A DNA stretch of 40,574 bases from Chryseolinea lacunae (lineage in GTDB: Bacteria > Bacteroidota > Bacteroidia > Cytophagales > Cyclobacteriaceae), in contig NZ_JAERRB010000021.1 in assembly GCF_016735595.1 (NCBI RefSeq), positions 1 to 40,574 of the forward strand, in the 5' to 3' direction. Below the pieces are notes generated by a model that worked only from the letters and a program-made list of their open reading frames with translations, did not search any database and was not told the origin of the DNA. This document shows positions 25,252 to 33,487 of this stretch, in pieces (position 1 is the stretch's first letter; the number at the start of each line of letters is the position of its first letter). The position numbers and the translations under genes were made by a program.

Positions 25252-25674
25252 ATGCTAAGCACTACCCCCTACCTCCATTTTATGGGCAACACCGAAGAGG
25301 CCATGACATTCTACAAGTCCGTGCTGGGCGGTGAGTTCACCATCTTTCATCGTTTCCGAGATGTGCCCGGAAGCGAAAAAATACCGGCTGAGGATCAGGA
25401 GAAAATCATTCACGCATCGCTCACGGTCAACGCAAATTTCACGCTCATGGCCACCGACTATCTGTCGTCGATGGATCAGCACCTAGTGCTGGGCAACAAT
25501 TTTCACATCTGCCTGCACACCGAAAGCGAAGCCGAAACGGAACGCATTTTTGAAAGCCTGTCGCGCGGCGGCAAAGTGGAAATGCCATTGAACACAACTT
25601 TCTGGGGAGCATACTTTGGCATGTTCAGCGACCGGTTCGGTGTGCATTGGATGTTGAGCTTTAACGCTTCGTAA
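25252..25674 (+). CDS. VOC-family (PhnB-like) protein
   Basis: 140 residues from the ATG at 25252; the in-frame ATG 45 nt upstream lies in front of the promoter box. The vicinal-oxygen-chelate fold is shown by YLHFMGNTEEAMTFYKSVLGGE at the start, VNANFTLMATDY, the FHICLHTESEAETERIFESL segment and the closing FGMFSDRFGVHWML. This is the PhnB/DUF (3-demethylubiquinone-methyltransferase-like) subgroup. Most members have no proven reaction; metal-dependent small-molecule binding, resistance or lyase roles occur. It is the first gene of a two-gene plus-strand unit with SRPBCC and divergent from a GlxA-type regulator, a common bacterial arrangement. Confidence 0.88.
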   Translation: MLSTTPYLHFMGNTEEAMTFYKSVLGGEFTIFHRFRDVPGSEKIPAEDQEKIIHASLTVNANFTLMATDYLSSMDQHLVLGNNFHICLHTESEAETERIFESLSRGGKVEMPLNTTFWGAYFGMFSDRFGVHWMLSFNAS

Positions 25675-25744
25675 GCATTCGCCATCGAAATAAAATCACT
25701 GCTTCCCTACACTTCGACAAGACATACAAACTCTATAAACATTT

Positions 25745-26293
25745 ATGATACTCAACATCATCCTCATCATCCTGGCCATCGTCGGTGGCCTTGTTGCTCT
25801 CTTCCTGCTCATCGCGGCGTTTTCAAAAAAGAAGTACACTGTGGCGCGAGAGATTTCCATTGACAAACCCCGTCAGGAAGTGTTCGACTATTTGAAGCAC
25901 CTGAAGAACCAGGATCACTACAGCAAATGGGTGATGGAGCTGCCCGATAAAAAGACCACCTTCACCGGCACAGACGGCGCGCCAGGATTTGTTTACACAT
26001 GGGACGATCGCAAGAGTGCTGGCGCGCAGGAAATCAAACGCATTGTACCCAACGAATCCATCGACATGGAGATCCGCTTTCTCAAACCCTTCAAAGGGGT
26101 GGCACAAGCCTCACTCTTCACCAAAGAACTTCCCGGCAATGGCCAGGGACACACGCAGGTGAAATGGACCTTCGCCAGCCAAATGCCCTTCCCCATGAAT
26201 GCCATGATGGTGTTTATGAACATCGAAAATTTCCTGGGAAAAGACCTCGACCTAAGCCTGGGAAATTTGAAGGCGGTGTTGGAGCGTCGGTAG
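25745..26293 (+). CDS. SRPBCC-family (polyketide-cyclase-like) membrane-anchored protein
   Basis: 182 residues. Residues 1-30 form one membrane anchor (MILNIILIILAIVGGLVALF). The rest is a START/SRPBCC fold with VAREISIDKPRQEVFDYLKHLKNQDHYSKW, WTFASQMPFPMNAMM and a final LGNLKAVLERR helix. Members bind hydrophobic ligands in a helix-grip cavity. The gene follows the VOC gene by 70 nt and is probably co-transcribed. No plus-strand terminator is visible after it; a minus-oriented terminator hairpin starts 2 nt after its stop. Confidence 0.85.
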   Translation: MILNIILIILAIVGGLVALFLLIAAFSKKKYTVAREISIDKPRQEVFDYLKHLKNQDHYSKWVMELPDKKTTFTGTDGAPGFVYTWDDRKSAGAQEIKRIVPNESIDMEIRFLKPFKGVAQASLFTKELPGNGQGHTQVKWTFASQMPFPMNAMMVFMNIENFLGKDLDLSLGNLKAVLERR

Positions 26294-26294
26294 T

Positions 26295-26335
26295 AAAAAA
26301 AAACAGCGCCGCCGTTGCTCAAGTCGGTTGCGCTG
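26295..26335 (-). terminator. Minus-oriented terminator-like hairpin 3
   Basis: On the minus strand CAGCGC pairs with GCGCTG, with three more pairs inside across a 2x2 internal loop, followed by nine T's. It begins two bases after the SRPBCC stop on the opposite strand. Confidence 0.55.
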
Positions 26336-26365
26336 CCTTCATACTTTTGATTAAATGTCGTGTTG

Positions 26366-26402
26366 AAAAAAATCAAAAGAGAGATCCCCTTGACCTCTCT
26401 TT
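26366..26402 (-). terminator. Minus-oriented terminator-like hairpin 2
   Basis: On the minus strand AAAGAGAG pairs with CTCTCTTT (8 bp) around an 11-nt loop, followed by TGATTTTTTTC. Confidence 0.55.
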
Positions 26403-26416
26403 GACCATTTGCCGAG

Positions 26417-26443
26417 AAAAAGTTGCAATGCCCACGCATTGCA
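26417..26443 (-). terminator. Minus-oriented terminator-like hairpin 1
   Basis: On the minus strand TGCAATGC pairs with GCATTGCA around GTGG (8-bp stem, 4-nt loop), followed by ACTTTTTC. Confidence 0.55.
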
Positions 26444-26822
26444 CGGCGGAATGAATTTTTTTGTCTATCCAGTTACTCAAACAACCTGGCCCCTTGGCCT
26501 TCACTAAACTTGTCTCAAAGATGTTGGATTAGGTTGACGTAAAGCTTTCCAATCGATCGATTTTCCTACTTGCGTCAGGGCATCTTTCAGAAACAAAATC
26601 CTTCGGGCAAATACCTCTCGCACAACCCAATGCCCACCCGCCAATTCCGGGAAGTCCACCCCAATTCAGCCCGAATTACCCCGGAAAGCAATTCATTTGG
26701 TTCAAAATCTTACTTGCCAGGGCTAAATGACCGGCTTTAAGTCAGGGGGATGTGGAAAAAACACCCCACCAAACAGACCGCATTCGCAATCCTTCTTCCC
26801 TATACCGATAAAAATCACTTTA

Positions 26823-26850
26823 TTGTTCATACAAACCTTACCTACGTTTC
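26823..26850 (+). promoter_or_regulatory. Possible promoter for the heparinase-family gene
   Basis: TTG (26823-26825), a 17-nt spacer, then TACGTTTC (26843-26850), one mismatch from TAnnTTTG. It implies a leader of about 60 nt. Confidence 0.35.
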
Positions 26851-26914
26851 TCCGGCTGATTTCAGGTTGAGGCATGACATTCGGCGTCATAGATTCAATG
26901 ATTATCCTGTTCGC

Positions 26915-28726
26915 ATGAAAAAGATCATACTCCTGTCGCTCACGCTTTTTGTGACGCTCGCCCTTCGCGCACAAACATTCGACTATGGCAAAATAGAATC
27001 ACATCCACGGTTGCTTTTAAAAAAAGGTGAAGAAGCCGGGCTGTTGAAAAAGATCTCGGCACACCCGGAACTTCAACGCGTGCACGACCACATTCTGAAA
27101 AACTGCGACAAGTTTTTGAGCGAAGCTCCCCTCGAACGCAAGCTGGAAGGCAAGCGTCTTCTTGACGTTTCGCGCAGCGCCCTCAAACGCATTTTCTATC
27201 TGTCGTATGCCTATCGCATGACCAAAGACAAACGATATGCACAACGTGCCGAACAGGAAATGTTAACGGTGTCGGCCTTCAGCGACTGGAATCCCGCACA
27301 CTTCCTCGACGTGGGTGAAATGACCATGGCCGTCGCCATCGGCTACGACTGGCTCTTTGATGTGCTCCAACCAAGTTCAAAGCAAATCATCCGGCAGGCC
27401 ATCGTCGCAAAGGGTTTTGATCCCTCGCGCGACCAGCGCTACAACAGCTGGCTAAAGGCCGATCACAACTGGAACCAGGTGTGCAACGCCGGCATTGCCT
27501 ATGGCGCCATGGCCGTGTTTGAAGACGAAAAAGTTGCCGCCATCGAAATGCTCGAACGGTGTATGAAAACCATCGTGCTGCCGATGCACGCCTACGCACC
27601 CGACGGCGCATACCCGGAAGGTTATAACTATTGGGGCTATGGCACCGGCTTTCAGGTGATGTTGAATGCCGGCATCGAATCGGCCTTCGGCACCGACAAA
27701 GGATTGTCGGCCATGCCCGGCTTCCTCGAATCGGCGCGCTATATGGAATACATGACCGGACCCACCGGAGCCAGCTTCAATTTTTCTGACGCGCGCGAGC
27801 CTGGCCAGGCGAACGTTATGATGTCATGGTTCGCGTTCAAACTAAAAGACCCGTCTTTGCTTTGGGTGGAACGGCAATACTTGCAACGGCCCGAATTGAG
27901 CGTGGGCGAAAATCGTCTTCTTCCCTGCATGGTCATCTTTGGCATTCACACAACGCCCAAAGCCGTTCATGCTCCGGCATCGAAGGTGTGGATCGGCAAA
28001 GGAGTGACGCCCGTCGCGCTGGTGCGCACAAACTGGAATGCCGGAGAAGGCCTCTACCTGGGCGTGAAGGGCGGCAGTGCCCACACCAACCATGCACACA
28101 TGGATGCCGGCTCGTTTGTGTTCGATGCCCTCGGCGTGCGTTGGGCCATGGACCTGGGACTTCAAGAATATTATTCGCTCGAAAAAGAAGGCGTAGACCT
28201 TTGGAACAGAAGTCAACAGAGTCAACGGTGGGAGGTTTTTCGGTACAACAATTTTGCGCACAACACCCTCACCCTGAACGATAAACTTCACCGCGTCGAC
28301 GGCTTCGCGCTGCTCACCAAAGCGTTTACCAAACCCGACACATTAGGGGCCGCGTTCGATCTCACCACCATCTTCAAAGACGACCTTGAAAAGTGCACAC
28401 GCGAAGCGGTTATCGTGCAGGAGAAATTTCTTCTGGTGAAAGATATTTTACAAACCGGCGACGCACCCGCCACCATCCGGTGGACGCTGGTGACGGCCGC
28501 CACGCCGTCCATCCTGAACCCGAACACCATCGTGCTTACCTCGGGAGGAAAAAAACTTCACATCGTGGTGGAGTCTGCCACAAAAATTGACTTGAAGATC
28601 TGGTCGGCCGAACCCACGCATTCCTACGATGCTCCAAACCCGGGCGTGACTCGCGTTGGCTTCGAAACCCGGATGGACAGTCATCAAAAAAACACGTTGC
28701 AAGTAAAACTCATTCCGCAACCCTGA
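26915..28726 (+). CDS. Heparinase II/III-family polysaccharide lyase-like protein
   Basis: The start at 26915 gives 603 residues and opens on a signal peptide (MKKIILLSLTLFVTLALRAQ); an in-frame ATG at 26750 would bury it. Residues about 50-360 form the (alpha/alpha) toroid, with the motif WLKADHNWNQVCNAG and the YPEGYNYWGYGTGF segment holding the usual catalytic Asn and Tyr. Residues about 370-603 are the heparinase II/III beta-sandwich with GGSAHTNHAHMDAGSFV and FDALGVRWAMDLG. The family cleaves uronic-acid polysaccharides (heparin, alginate, ulvan-type) by beta-elimination in the periplasm or outside. Substrate is unknown. It converges on the T9SS gene with only 5 nt between stops. Confidence 0.87.
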   Translation: MKKIILLSLTLFVTLALRAQTFDYGKIESHPRLLLKKGEEAGLLKKISAHPELQRVHDHILKNCDKFLSEAPLERKLEGKRLLDVSRSALKRIFYLSYAYRMTKDKRYAQRAEQEMLTVSAFSDWNPAHFLDVGEMTMAVAIGYDWLFDVLQPSSKQIIRQAIVAKGFDPSRDQRYNSWLKADHNWNQVCNAGIAYGAMAVFEDEKVAAIEMLERCMKTIVLPMHAYAPDGAYPEGYNYWGYGTGFQVMLNAGIESAFGTDKGLSAMPGFLESARYMEYMTGPTGASFNFSDAREPGQANVMMSWFAFKLKDPSLLWVERQYLQRPELSVGENRLLPCMVIFGIHTTPKAVHAPASKVWIGKGVTPVALVRTNWNAGEGLYLGVKGGSAHTNHAHMDAGSFVFDALGVRWAMDLGLQEYYSLEKEGVDLWNRSQQSQRWEVFRYNNFAHNTLTLNDKLHRVDGFALLTKAFTKPDTLGAAFDLTTIFKDDLEKCTREAVIVQEKFLLVKDILQTGDAPATIRWTLVTAATPSILNPNTIVLTSGGKKLHIVVESATKIDLKIWSAEPTHSYDAPNPGVTRVGFETRMDSHQKNTLQVKLIPQP

Positions 28727-28731
28727 GTTTG

Positions 28732-31599
28732 TCAGCGAACGGCATGCTTCACCACCACTTTCATGACGACCGTTTGCTTCCCGGCGATCGTTGACAGCAG
28801 ATAAAGGCCGTCGGGAAGCGTGGCCGTTTCGATACGATAAAGGTTCGGGGCAAACGCTGTGGCCGCAGCCGGAAACTCGCGCCCCATCACATCCCATAGT
28901 TTGAATGTGACGGTCGCCTCATTTGCCTGAACGATCACACCTGCATCGGCAGGGTTAGGATAGACCTTGAATGCGCCTTCCAGCGTTTCCGTTGCCGTGA
29001 TGGTGACCGGTCTGATACGAACATTGTCATACATAGTCGACTGATAAATTTGCCGTGTGTCGTCGTCCTGCACAAAGGCGATCAATGTTAGGGCACCCGC
29101 ATCGTCAAACCTGCGCGCATCGGGCGTCCACACTACACTCGATTGCGACGAAACGGGAAGCGTGTTCTGCAACACCACGGCTGTGCCGACAGCATCGGGC
29201 AACATCTCACGCACCACATAATAATAGCTATGGTTCTCTACATCCACTTTCTTTTCCGCCACCACAATCCGAATCATGGTGTGCCGGGAAACATGCTGAT
29301 GAATGGTGTAGGGCACAACGACGTCAACGGCACCATCAACCCGCTGTTGTACCGAGATGGCACCAAACGTGACTTTCGAAAATTCCAGTGTGTGATCATC
29401 GAATTCATGCTGAGCCGGTGCCTGAAAAGGATTGGCAATCGGTCCGCCATCCAACACCAGTTGTGGCAACGCATCGGTCACGCCATAGTAGGCCGCACGC
29501 GCATGATGGACGCTTGGGTTCTTATCATTCAGGGGATCGGCGGTGGGTGCATTCAGATGATACTCGAGCCGTGTCATTCCGGGTCGCAAAGCAGCGGTTG
29601 CGCCCTGCAAAGAAAATGTGTTGAACAGGTTGTTGTCGGCGTCAAGCGAAATGTTGGTGAACCATTCCAGCATCACCACACGATCGCGTTCGGCCAACGT
29701 AAAATTGTCGAAGCTGAAGCCGTCGCGCGGAAGGTTCAGGTTGGAGTCCTGACTGCCCAAGGCCACACGAAAGCGCACGTGCCTTCGATTCCCGGGAAGC
29801 ACAGGCAAATAATTTTCTAACGGTATGGCCGATGTTCGCCACCCGACTGCATCGCCGTTGCCTGACCAGCCATATTGATTCAACACCTGGCTGCCCGGGT
29901 TGCCGGGAATGCCCCGGTGATCATACCATCCCAACGCCTGGTCTGTTTGCCCGACCGTGACCCACTCCGGGTCGTTAAAGGGCTGATTGCTGGAATCCAA
30001 CTGAATGACCACGCCATCGAGTTGCTCCTGCAAAAGGCTCCGGATGTTTAACCCCAGCACGGGACTCTTCATATTGCTAAGGTCGAAGCAGGGACTATGC
30101 ACCCACGATTTTTCATTGAGCGCATAGTGCAGGTTTGGTACTTTCGATGCGTTTGTGAACCAGGCCTTACCAACACCCGAAGCATCGCCGTTCAACACAA
30201 ACCCAACGGGCATTCCCCATTGCCACGACGACGGTGCCAACGAAGCATCCGACACTTCGGTTATCCATCCGTTGGCGCCGGCATCAAATGTTTCGGTATA
30301 GGGGATGCTGGCCGTGCTTAAGGCGTGAACCTTGTAAACGGTTTTTACTTTCTCGCTATAACAATCATTGTCGGCCGTGACTTTAAACTTCACTGGATAG
30401 TCTCCCGCAACGGGATACTGAAATTCGGTTTCCGGGTTCGCCGCCCGGTATCCGTTGCCATCGAAGTCCCACAGAATATCTTTTACGTTTGCCGTATTCA
30501 GGCCCGCGATGGCACCCTGAAAAACAGTAGGCTGATCGTTGCACACATTTTCCCATTTGAAGTCAATGACCGGGGCTTCCTTAACCACCAGCCCGCTTTC
30601 AAATGCACCGACACAGGTCTTGAACTCATCGGGGCGAAGGCGAAAACTTTTATTATAATTTAGTTTCACGGTATAATATCCCACATGGCGATAGGCATGC
30701 TTGTCTGGCTGCACTTGTGGCCATAGCACAGGGCTTTGGGCCGGCCCATCGCCAAATTCCCATGCGTATTCGTCTACGGACTGGGTTGACGGTTGAATGC
30801 TGATATTGAACCCCAGATCTTCACCAACGCACCCCTCGCGAATAGAAAATGACAGTTGGGGAATAGACAACACCGTGAGTTCGGCTTCAAGCGTGGCGCA
30901 TGTACCCGTTCCAATGGTGTAGGTCACTACATTTGTGTTCCCGATGATTTGAGGATTGAGAAGAACTTTAGTGCCGACAAAACTCAGCCCGGAAAGCTGA
31001 CCGTTCACACGAAAATCACCTCCGGCCGGTGATGCTTGCAACTCCAGCACGGGATCGTTGCTGCACAGCACAGACGCATCCACATGATTGGTGTCGCGAA
31101 AGTGAAACGACACCGGACTGGCCAGCACATCGAAAGGGAATTGTAAGGTTATCTGAACCGAGTTCACCACCCTTTCGCCTCCGGGGACTGAGGGATCATA
31201 TTCAATCGTGTTTTTGTCGTAAGTGATGGAAATGAAGTATCTGCCGGGGCCTCCGGTTTGACTCAGTAGATTTGGATTGAGTCGGAATGTATTGCCAAGA
31301 ACGGTGAACCCCTCCGACTCCCGCGACCCTGAGTAGGTTCCCCTTGCGCCCACGATCTGGATGGGGAAATTATATAGAACCTTATACGCCTCACCACGCC
31401 GCTGGAGTGGGCCCACGGCATCCCGGGGTTCCAGCATGGTGATCTCATACACACGGTCGTGTGGGCAATAGGTGGCTTGCAAAACACCAAAGAACGCGTC
31501 GGGGGTGAAGGGTACGGCCAGCACCGGTGGCGTGACGTTGGCGAACATCAGGGCCAGCAACATCGACGGGAGAATGGGGTTGCTTGGTATGTGCTTCAT
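28732..31599 (-). CDS. Large secreted protein with PKD repeats and T9SS C-terminal sorting tail
   Basis: The start at 31599 gives 955 residues with signal peptide MKHIPSNPILPSMLLALMFA; an upstream ATG at 31770 adds unlikely residues. Residues 250-340 and about 343-428 are PKD (Ig-like) domains with WEFGDG and WDFDGNG signatures. A jelly-roll/MAM-like region follows (SWVHSPCFDLSNMKSPVLGLNI, about 550-660). The last about 75 residues are a Por secretion-system tail: FKVYPNPADAGVIV ... LWDVMGREF ... LPDGLYLLSTIAGK. The protein should cross the outer membrane by type IX secretion and stay on or leave the surface. Two inverted repeats lie in its leader. Function, perhaps adhesion or polymer binding, is unknown. 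Confidence 0.87.
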   Translation of the reverse strand: MKHIPSNPILPSMLLALMFANVTPPVLAVPFTPDAFFGVLQATYCPHDRVYEITMLEPRDAVGPLQRRGEAYKVLYNFPIQIVGARGTYSGSRESEGFTVLGNTFRLNPNLLSQTGGPGRYFISITYDKNTIEYDPSVPGGERVVNSVQITLQFPFDVLASPVSFHFRDTNHVDASVLCSNDPVLELQASPAGGDFRVNGQLSGLSFVGTKVLLNPQIIGNTNVVTYTIGTGTCATLEAELTVLSIPQLSFSIREGCVGEDLGFNISIQPSTQSVDEYAWEFGDGPAQSPVLWPQVQPDKHAYRHVGYYTVKLNYNKSFRLRPDEFKTCVGAFESGLVVKEAPVIDFKWENVCNDQPTVFQGAIAGLNTANVKDILWDFDGNGYRAANPETEFQYPVAGDYPVKFKVTADNDCYSEKVKTVYKVHALSTASIPYTETFDAGANGWITEVSDASLAPSSWQWGMPVGFVLNGDASGVGKAWFTNASKVPNLHYALNEKSWVHSPCFDLSNMKSPVLGLNIRSLLQEQLDGVVIQLDSSNQPFNDPEWVTVGQTDQALGWYDHRGIPGNPGSQVLNQYGWSGNGDAVGWRTSAIPLENYLPVLPGNRRHVRFRVALGSQDSNLNLPRDGFSFDNFTLAERDRVVMLEWFTNISLDADNNLFNTFSLQGATAALRPGMTRLEYHLNAPTADPLNDKNPSVHHARAAYYGVTDALPQLVLDGGPIANPFQAPAQHEFDDHTLEFSKVTFGAISVQQRVDGAVDVVVPYTIHQHVSRHTMIRIVVAEKKVDVENHSYYYVVREMLPDAVGTAVVLQNTLPVSSQSSVVWTPDARRFDDAGALTLIAFVQDDDTRQIYQSTMYDNVRIRPVTITATETLEGAFKVYPNPADAGVIVQANEATVTFKLWDVMGREFPAAATAFAPNLYRIETATLPDGLYLLSTIAGKQTVVMKVVVKHAVR

Positions 31600-31609
31600 A
31601 GGAAAACTC

Positions 31610-31623
31610 TTTCCCGCGGGAAA
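31610..31623. repeat. 14-bp perfect palindrome in front of the T9SS gene
   Basis: TTTCCCGCGGGAAA reads identically on both strands and ends 11 nt before the T9SS gene ATG. With no loop, it is a better protein-binding site than a hairpin. Confidence 0.55.
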
Positions 31624-31660
31624 ATGCACCGTGAGAAAGCTGTTGCAGTATAGGCCGCGC

Positions 31661-31681
31661 CACTGCAAAAGAATTGCAGTG
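31661..31681. repeat. 8-bp inverted repeat in the T9SS gene leader
   Basis: CACTGCAA pairs with TTGCAGTG across a 5-nt AAGAA spacer. A further TTGCAGT half-site lies at 31643-31649. It is a regulator-site or leader-hairpin candidate, about 60 nt before the ATG. Confidence 0.5.
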
Positions 31682-31813
31682 TAAAAAAAGTCTTTCACGG
31701 CAGAGAATCTGGTGGTCAACGAAGGTAACTGGCCGCCATCCATCCTAAACCTGCAAGCATGACACGACAATCTTTAGTATCTTACTTCATCACTCAAAAA
31801 CGCCCTCACCCCT

Positions 31814-32587
31814 ATGTCAATACGAAAAATCCTCCTGCTGCTCATTCCCATCGCGCTGTTTTCGTTTCGGCCGGAACCCGTTCGACCAGCGAAATGGACA
31901 AGCCTGTTTAATGGAAAAAACCTGGACGGCTGGAAAATGAAAATCGTGGGCCATCCACTCGGTGAAAATTTCGGCAACACGTTTCGCGTGGAGAATGGAA
32001 TTCTGAGCATCCGCTACGATCAATACAAAAGTTTTGACAACACATTCGGTGCTTTGTATTACGACAAGAAACTAAGCAACTATCGGCTTAAAATGGAATA
32101 TCGTTTTGTGGGAGAAACCGCGCCGGGTGCTCCTCCGTGGGGCTTCCGCGACAGCGGTGTGCAATATCACAGCCAGGCGCCAACGTCCCTGGGATTGACG
32201 CAGCCTTTTCCGGTTTGCCTGGAATACAATCTGCATGGCGGCAACGGAAAAGAGGACCGTCCAACGGGTGAGCTATGTGCCAATGGAACATACGTGCAAA
32301 TTGACGGAAAACGGAACGCTTCGTTTTGCACCGAGCCTACGGTGAAACGAACCTTTCACGGCGACGAATGGATAACCCTTGAAATCGATATCCGCGACGG
32401 CAAGATCAAACACTTTGTGAACGGCGACGAAATTCTCCAATTCGAAAACCCGCGCTACGACCTGGGCAACGAAATCGCCAAAACCCTGGTGGTAGACAAC
32501 GACGACCGGGTGAAAGCGGGCTACATCTCCCTGCAATCCAACAGCCATCCCATTGACTTCCGAAAAATCGAATTGCTGGAATATTAG
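31814..32587 (+). CDS. DUF1080 (3-keto-disaccharide hydrolase-like) secreted protein
   Basis: 257 residues. A short signal peptide (MSIRKILLLLIPIALFSF) is followed by the DUF1080 beta-sandwich: WTSLFNGKNLDGWK near 28-41, LKMEYRF, DSGVQYHSQ and the closing AGYISLQSNSHPIDFRKIEL. Such domains are concanavalin-like lectin/glucanase folds, with recent members acting on 3-keto-glucosides. There is no lipobox, so it is probably periplasmic or secreted. It is divergent from the T9SS gene and, with the heparinase, points to glycan processing here. It has no obvious promoter or terminator of its own. Confidence 0.87.
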   Translation: MSIRKILLLLIPIALFSFRPEPVRPAKWTSLFNGKNLDGWKMKIVGHPLGENFGNTFRVENGILSIRYDQYKSFDNTFGALYYDKKLSNYRLKMEYRFVGETAPGAPPWGFRDSGVQYHSQAPTSLGLTQPFPVCLEYNLHGGNGKEDRPTGELCANGTYVQIDGKRNASFCTEPTVKRTFHGDEWITLEIDIRDGKIKHFVNGDEILQFENPRYDLGNEIAKTLVVDNDDRVKAGYISLQSNSHPIDFRKIELLEY

Positions 32588-32646
32588 CCTGGCCGCTAGA
32601 CGCTAGCCTTCGGAAAACGCCCCGGTGAACGAATTAACACTCTGAA

Positions 32647-32686
32647 GCCAACGATATTTCGTTGGCGCCGACGAAATATCGTTGGC
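32647..32686. repeat. 16-bp perfect inverted repeat with 8-nt centre
   Basis: GCCAACGATATTTCGT (32647-32662) and its exact complement ACGAAATATCGTTGGC (32671-32686) flank TGGCGCCG. No T-run follows on either strand, so it is not an ordinary terminator. It lies 60 nt after the DUF1080 stop and 87 nt before the next plausible start. Confidence 0.75.
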
Positions 32687-32772
32687 TAGTTCTTGAAAAA
32701 TGTCGTTTTCAGCGCTTTTAGGCAGATTGCGTACTGGACCCGGGTTTGTTAGGGCACGACCAAAAACTGGTC

Positions 32773-33423
32773 ATGACCTTACACAATTACCCCTTCCGCT
32801 ATCAGGAAGTTGCCCGCAGACTTCGGGATGAAGTGCTCTGGGACAAAGAACGTATTCGTCAGGTGGTCGACGCCACGCTTCAGCACATGGTCGGGCGCGA
32901 CGAAAAACGTGATGTGGTGCATTGGATCAGCCCAGGCCAACTGGACTTCCGGCTCTACATCATCAACGCCTTCAAGGGCCGGTTCATCTTGGGCACCTGG
33001 TTTCGCGACAACCAGGGTCTTCACTTTGCGCGAATCGACGACAACAACTGGGTGACCGTGCACCGCACGCATCTCTTCAAGCGTTTCTCCTCACGCTACT
33101 TCCATAAAAAACTGGACCCTGAAATTGCAGCTGAACAATTTTTCTTTGGCGCCTCGGGCAACGAATTCTATGTCATTGAAGAAGACACCTCCCTCACAGC
33201 AATTCCAATTGTCAAAGCCGTTCAGGGAGGCGTGGCCCTGGGGCAAACATTCATGAATCACGAGCTCAGCATCATGAACACCTATTTGCCCTATCATAAT
33301 TTGTCTTGCGAAAAAATGGCAAAATACAAGCAACACGAAACCCGCGACATCCTGCTTGAACGCATACGGCTTTTATCGCCCGATGTCCTTCGCGCGCTCT
33401 TTAAAAGGGATCCGTTCTCCTAG
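32773..33423 (+). CDS. Hypothetical protein (216 aa)
   Basis: I do not recognise this protein. The start at 32773 (MTLHNYPFRYQEVARRL) gives 216 residues; an in-frame ATG 27 nt upstream is possible. It is soluble, without a signal peptide or membrane helix. It is rich in aromatic and basic residues, with RRLRDEVLWDKERIRQVV near the start, LDFRLYIINAFKGRFILGTWF in the middle and a charged C-terminal helix (HETRDILLERIRLLSPDVLR). Coding statistics look real (long clean frame, similar composition). It sits 64 nt before the SDR gene, same strand, and may be co-transcribed with it. Confidence 0.62.
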   Translation: MTLHNYPFRYQEVARRLRDEVLWDKERIRQVVDATLQHMVGRDEKRDVVHWISPGQLDFRLYIINAFKGRFILGTWFRDNQGLHFARIDDNNWVTVHRTHLFKRFSSRYFHKKLDPEIAAEQFFFGASGNEFYVIEEDTSLTAIPIVKAVQGGVALGQTFMNHELSIMNTYLPYHNLSCEKMAKYKQHETRDILLERIRLLSPDVLRALFKRDPFS

Positions 33424-33487
33424 TCACGCCATTTGCATAGCTTTTCAAAATAGCTGAACTTGCTTTGACCATACCAAACACAACACT

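Larger units (their letters stand above)
26294..26914. other. 621-nt non-coding gap with clustered hairpins
   Basis: I see no protein gene. It holds three minus-oriented terminator-like hairpins (separate entries at 26295-26443), an A/T-rich stretch with no plausible frame, and a weak promoter for the heparinase gene. A weak minus-strand -7-like box (CATCTTTG at 26516-26523, one mismatch) lies upstream of the hairpins. Confidence 0.6.
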
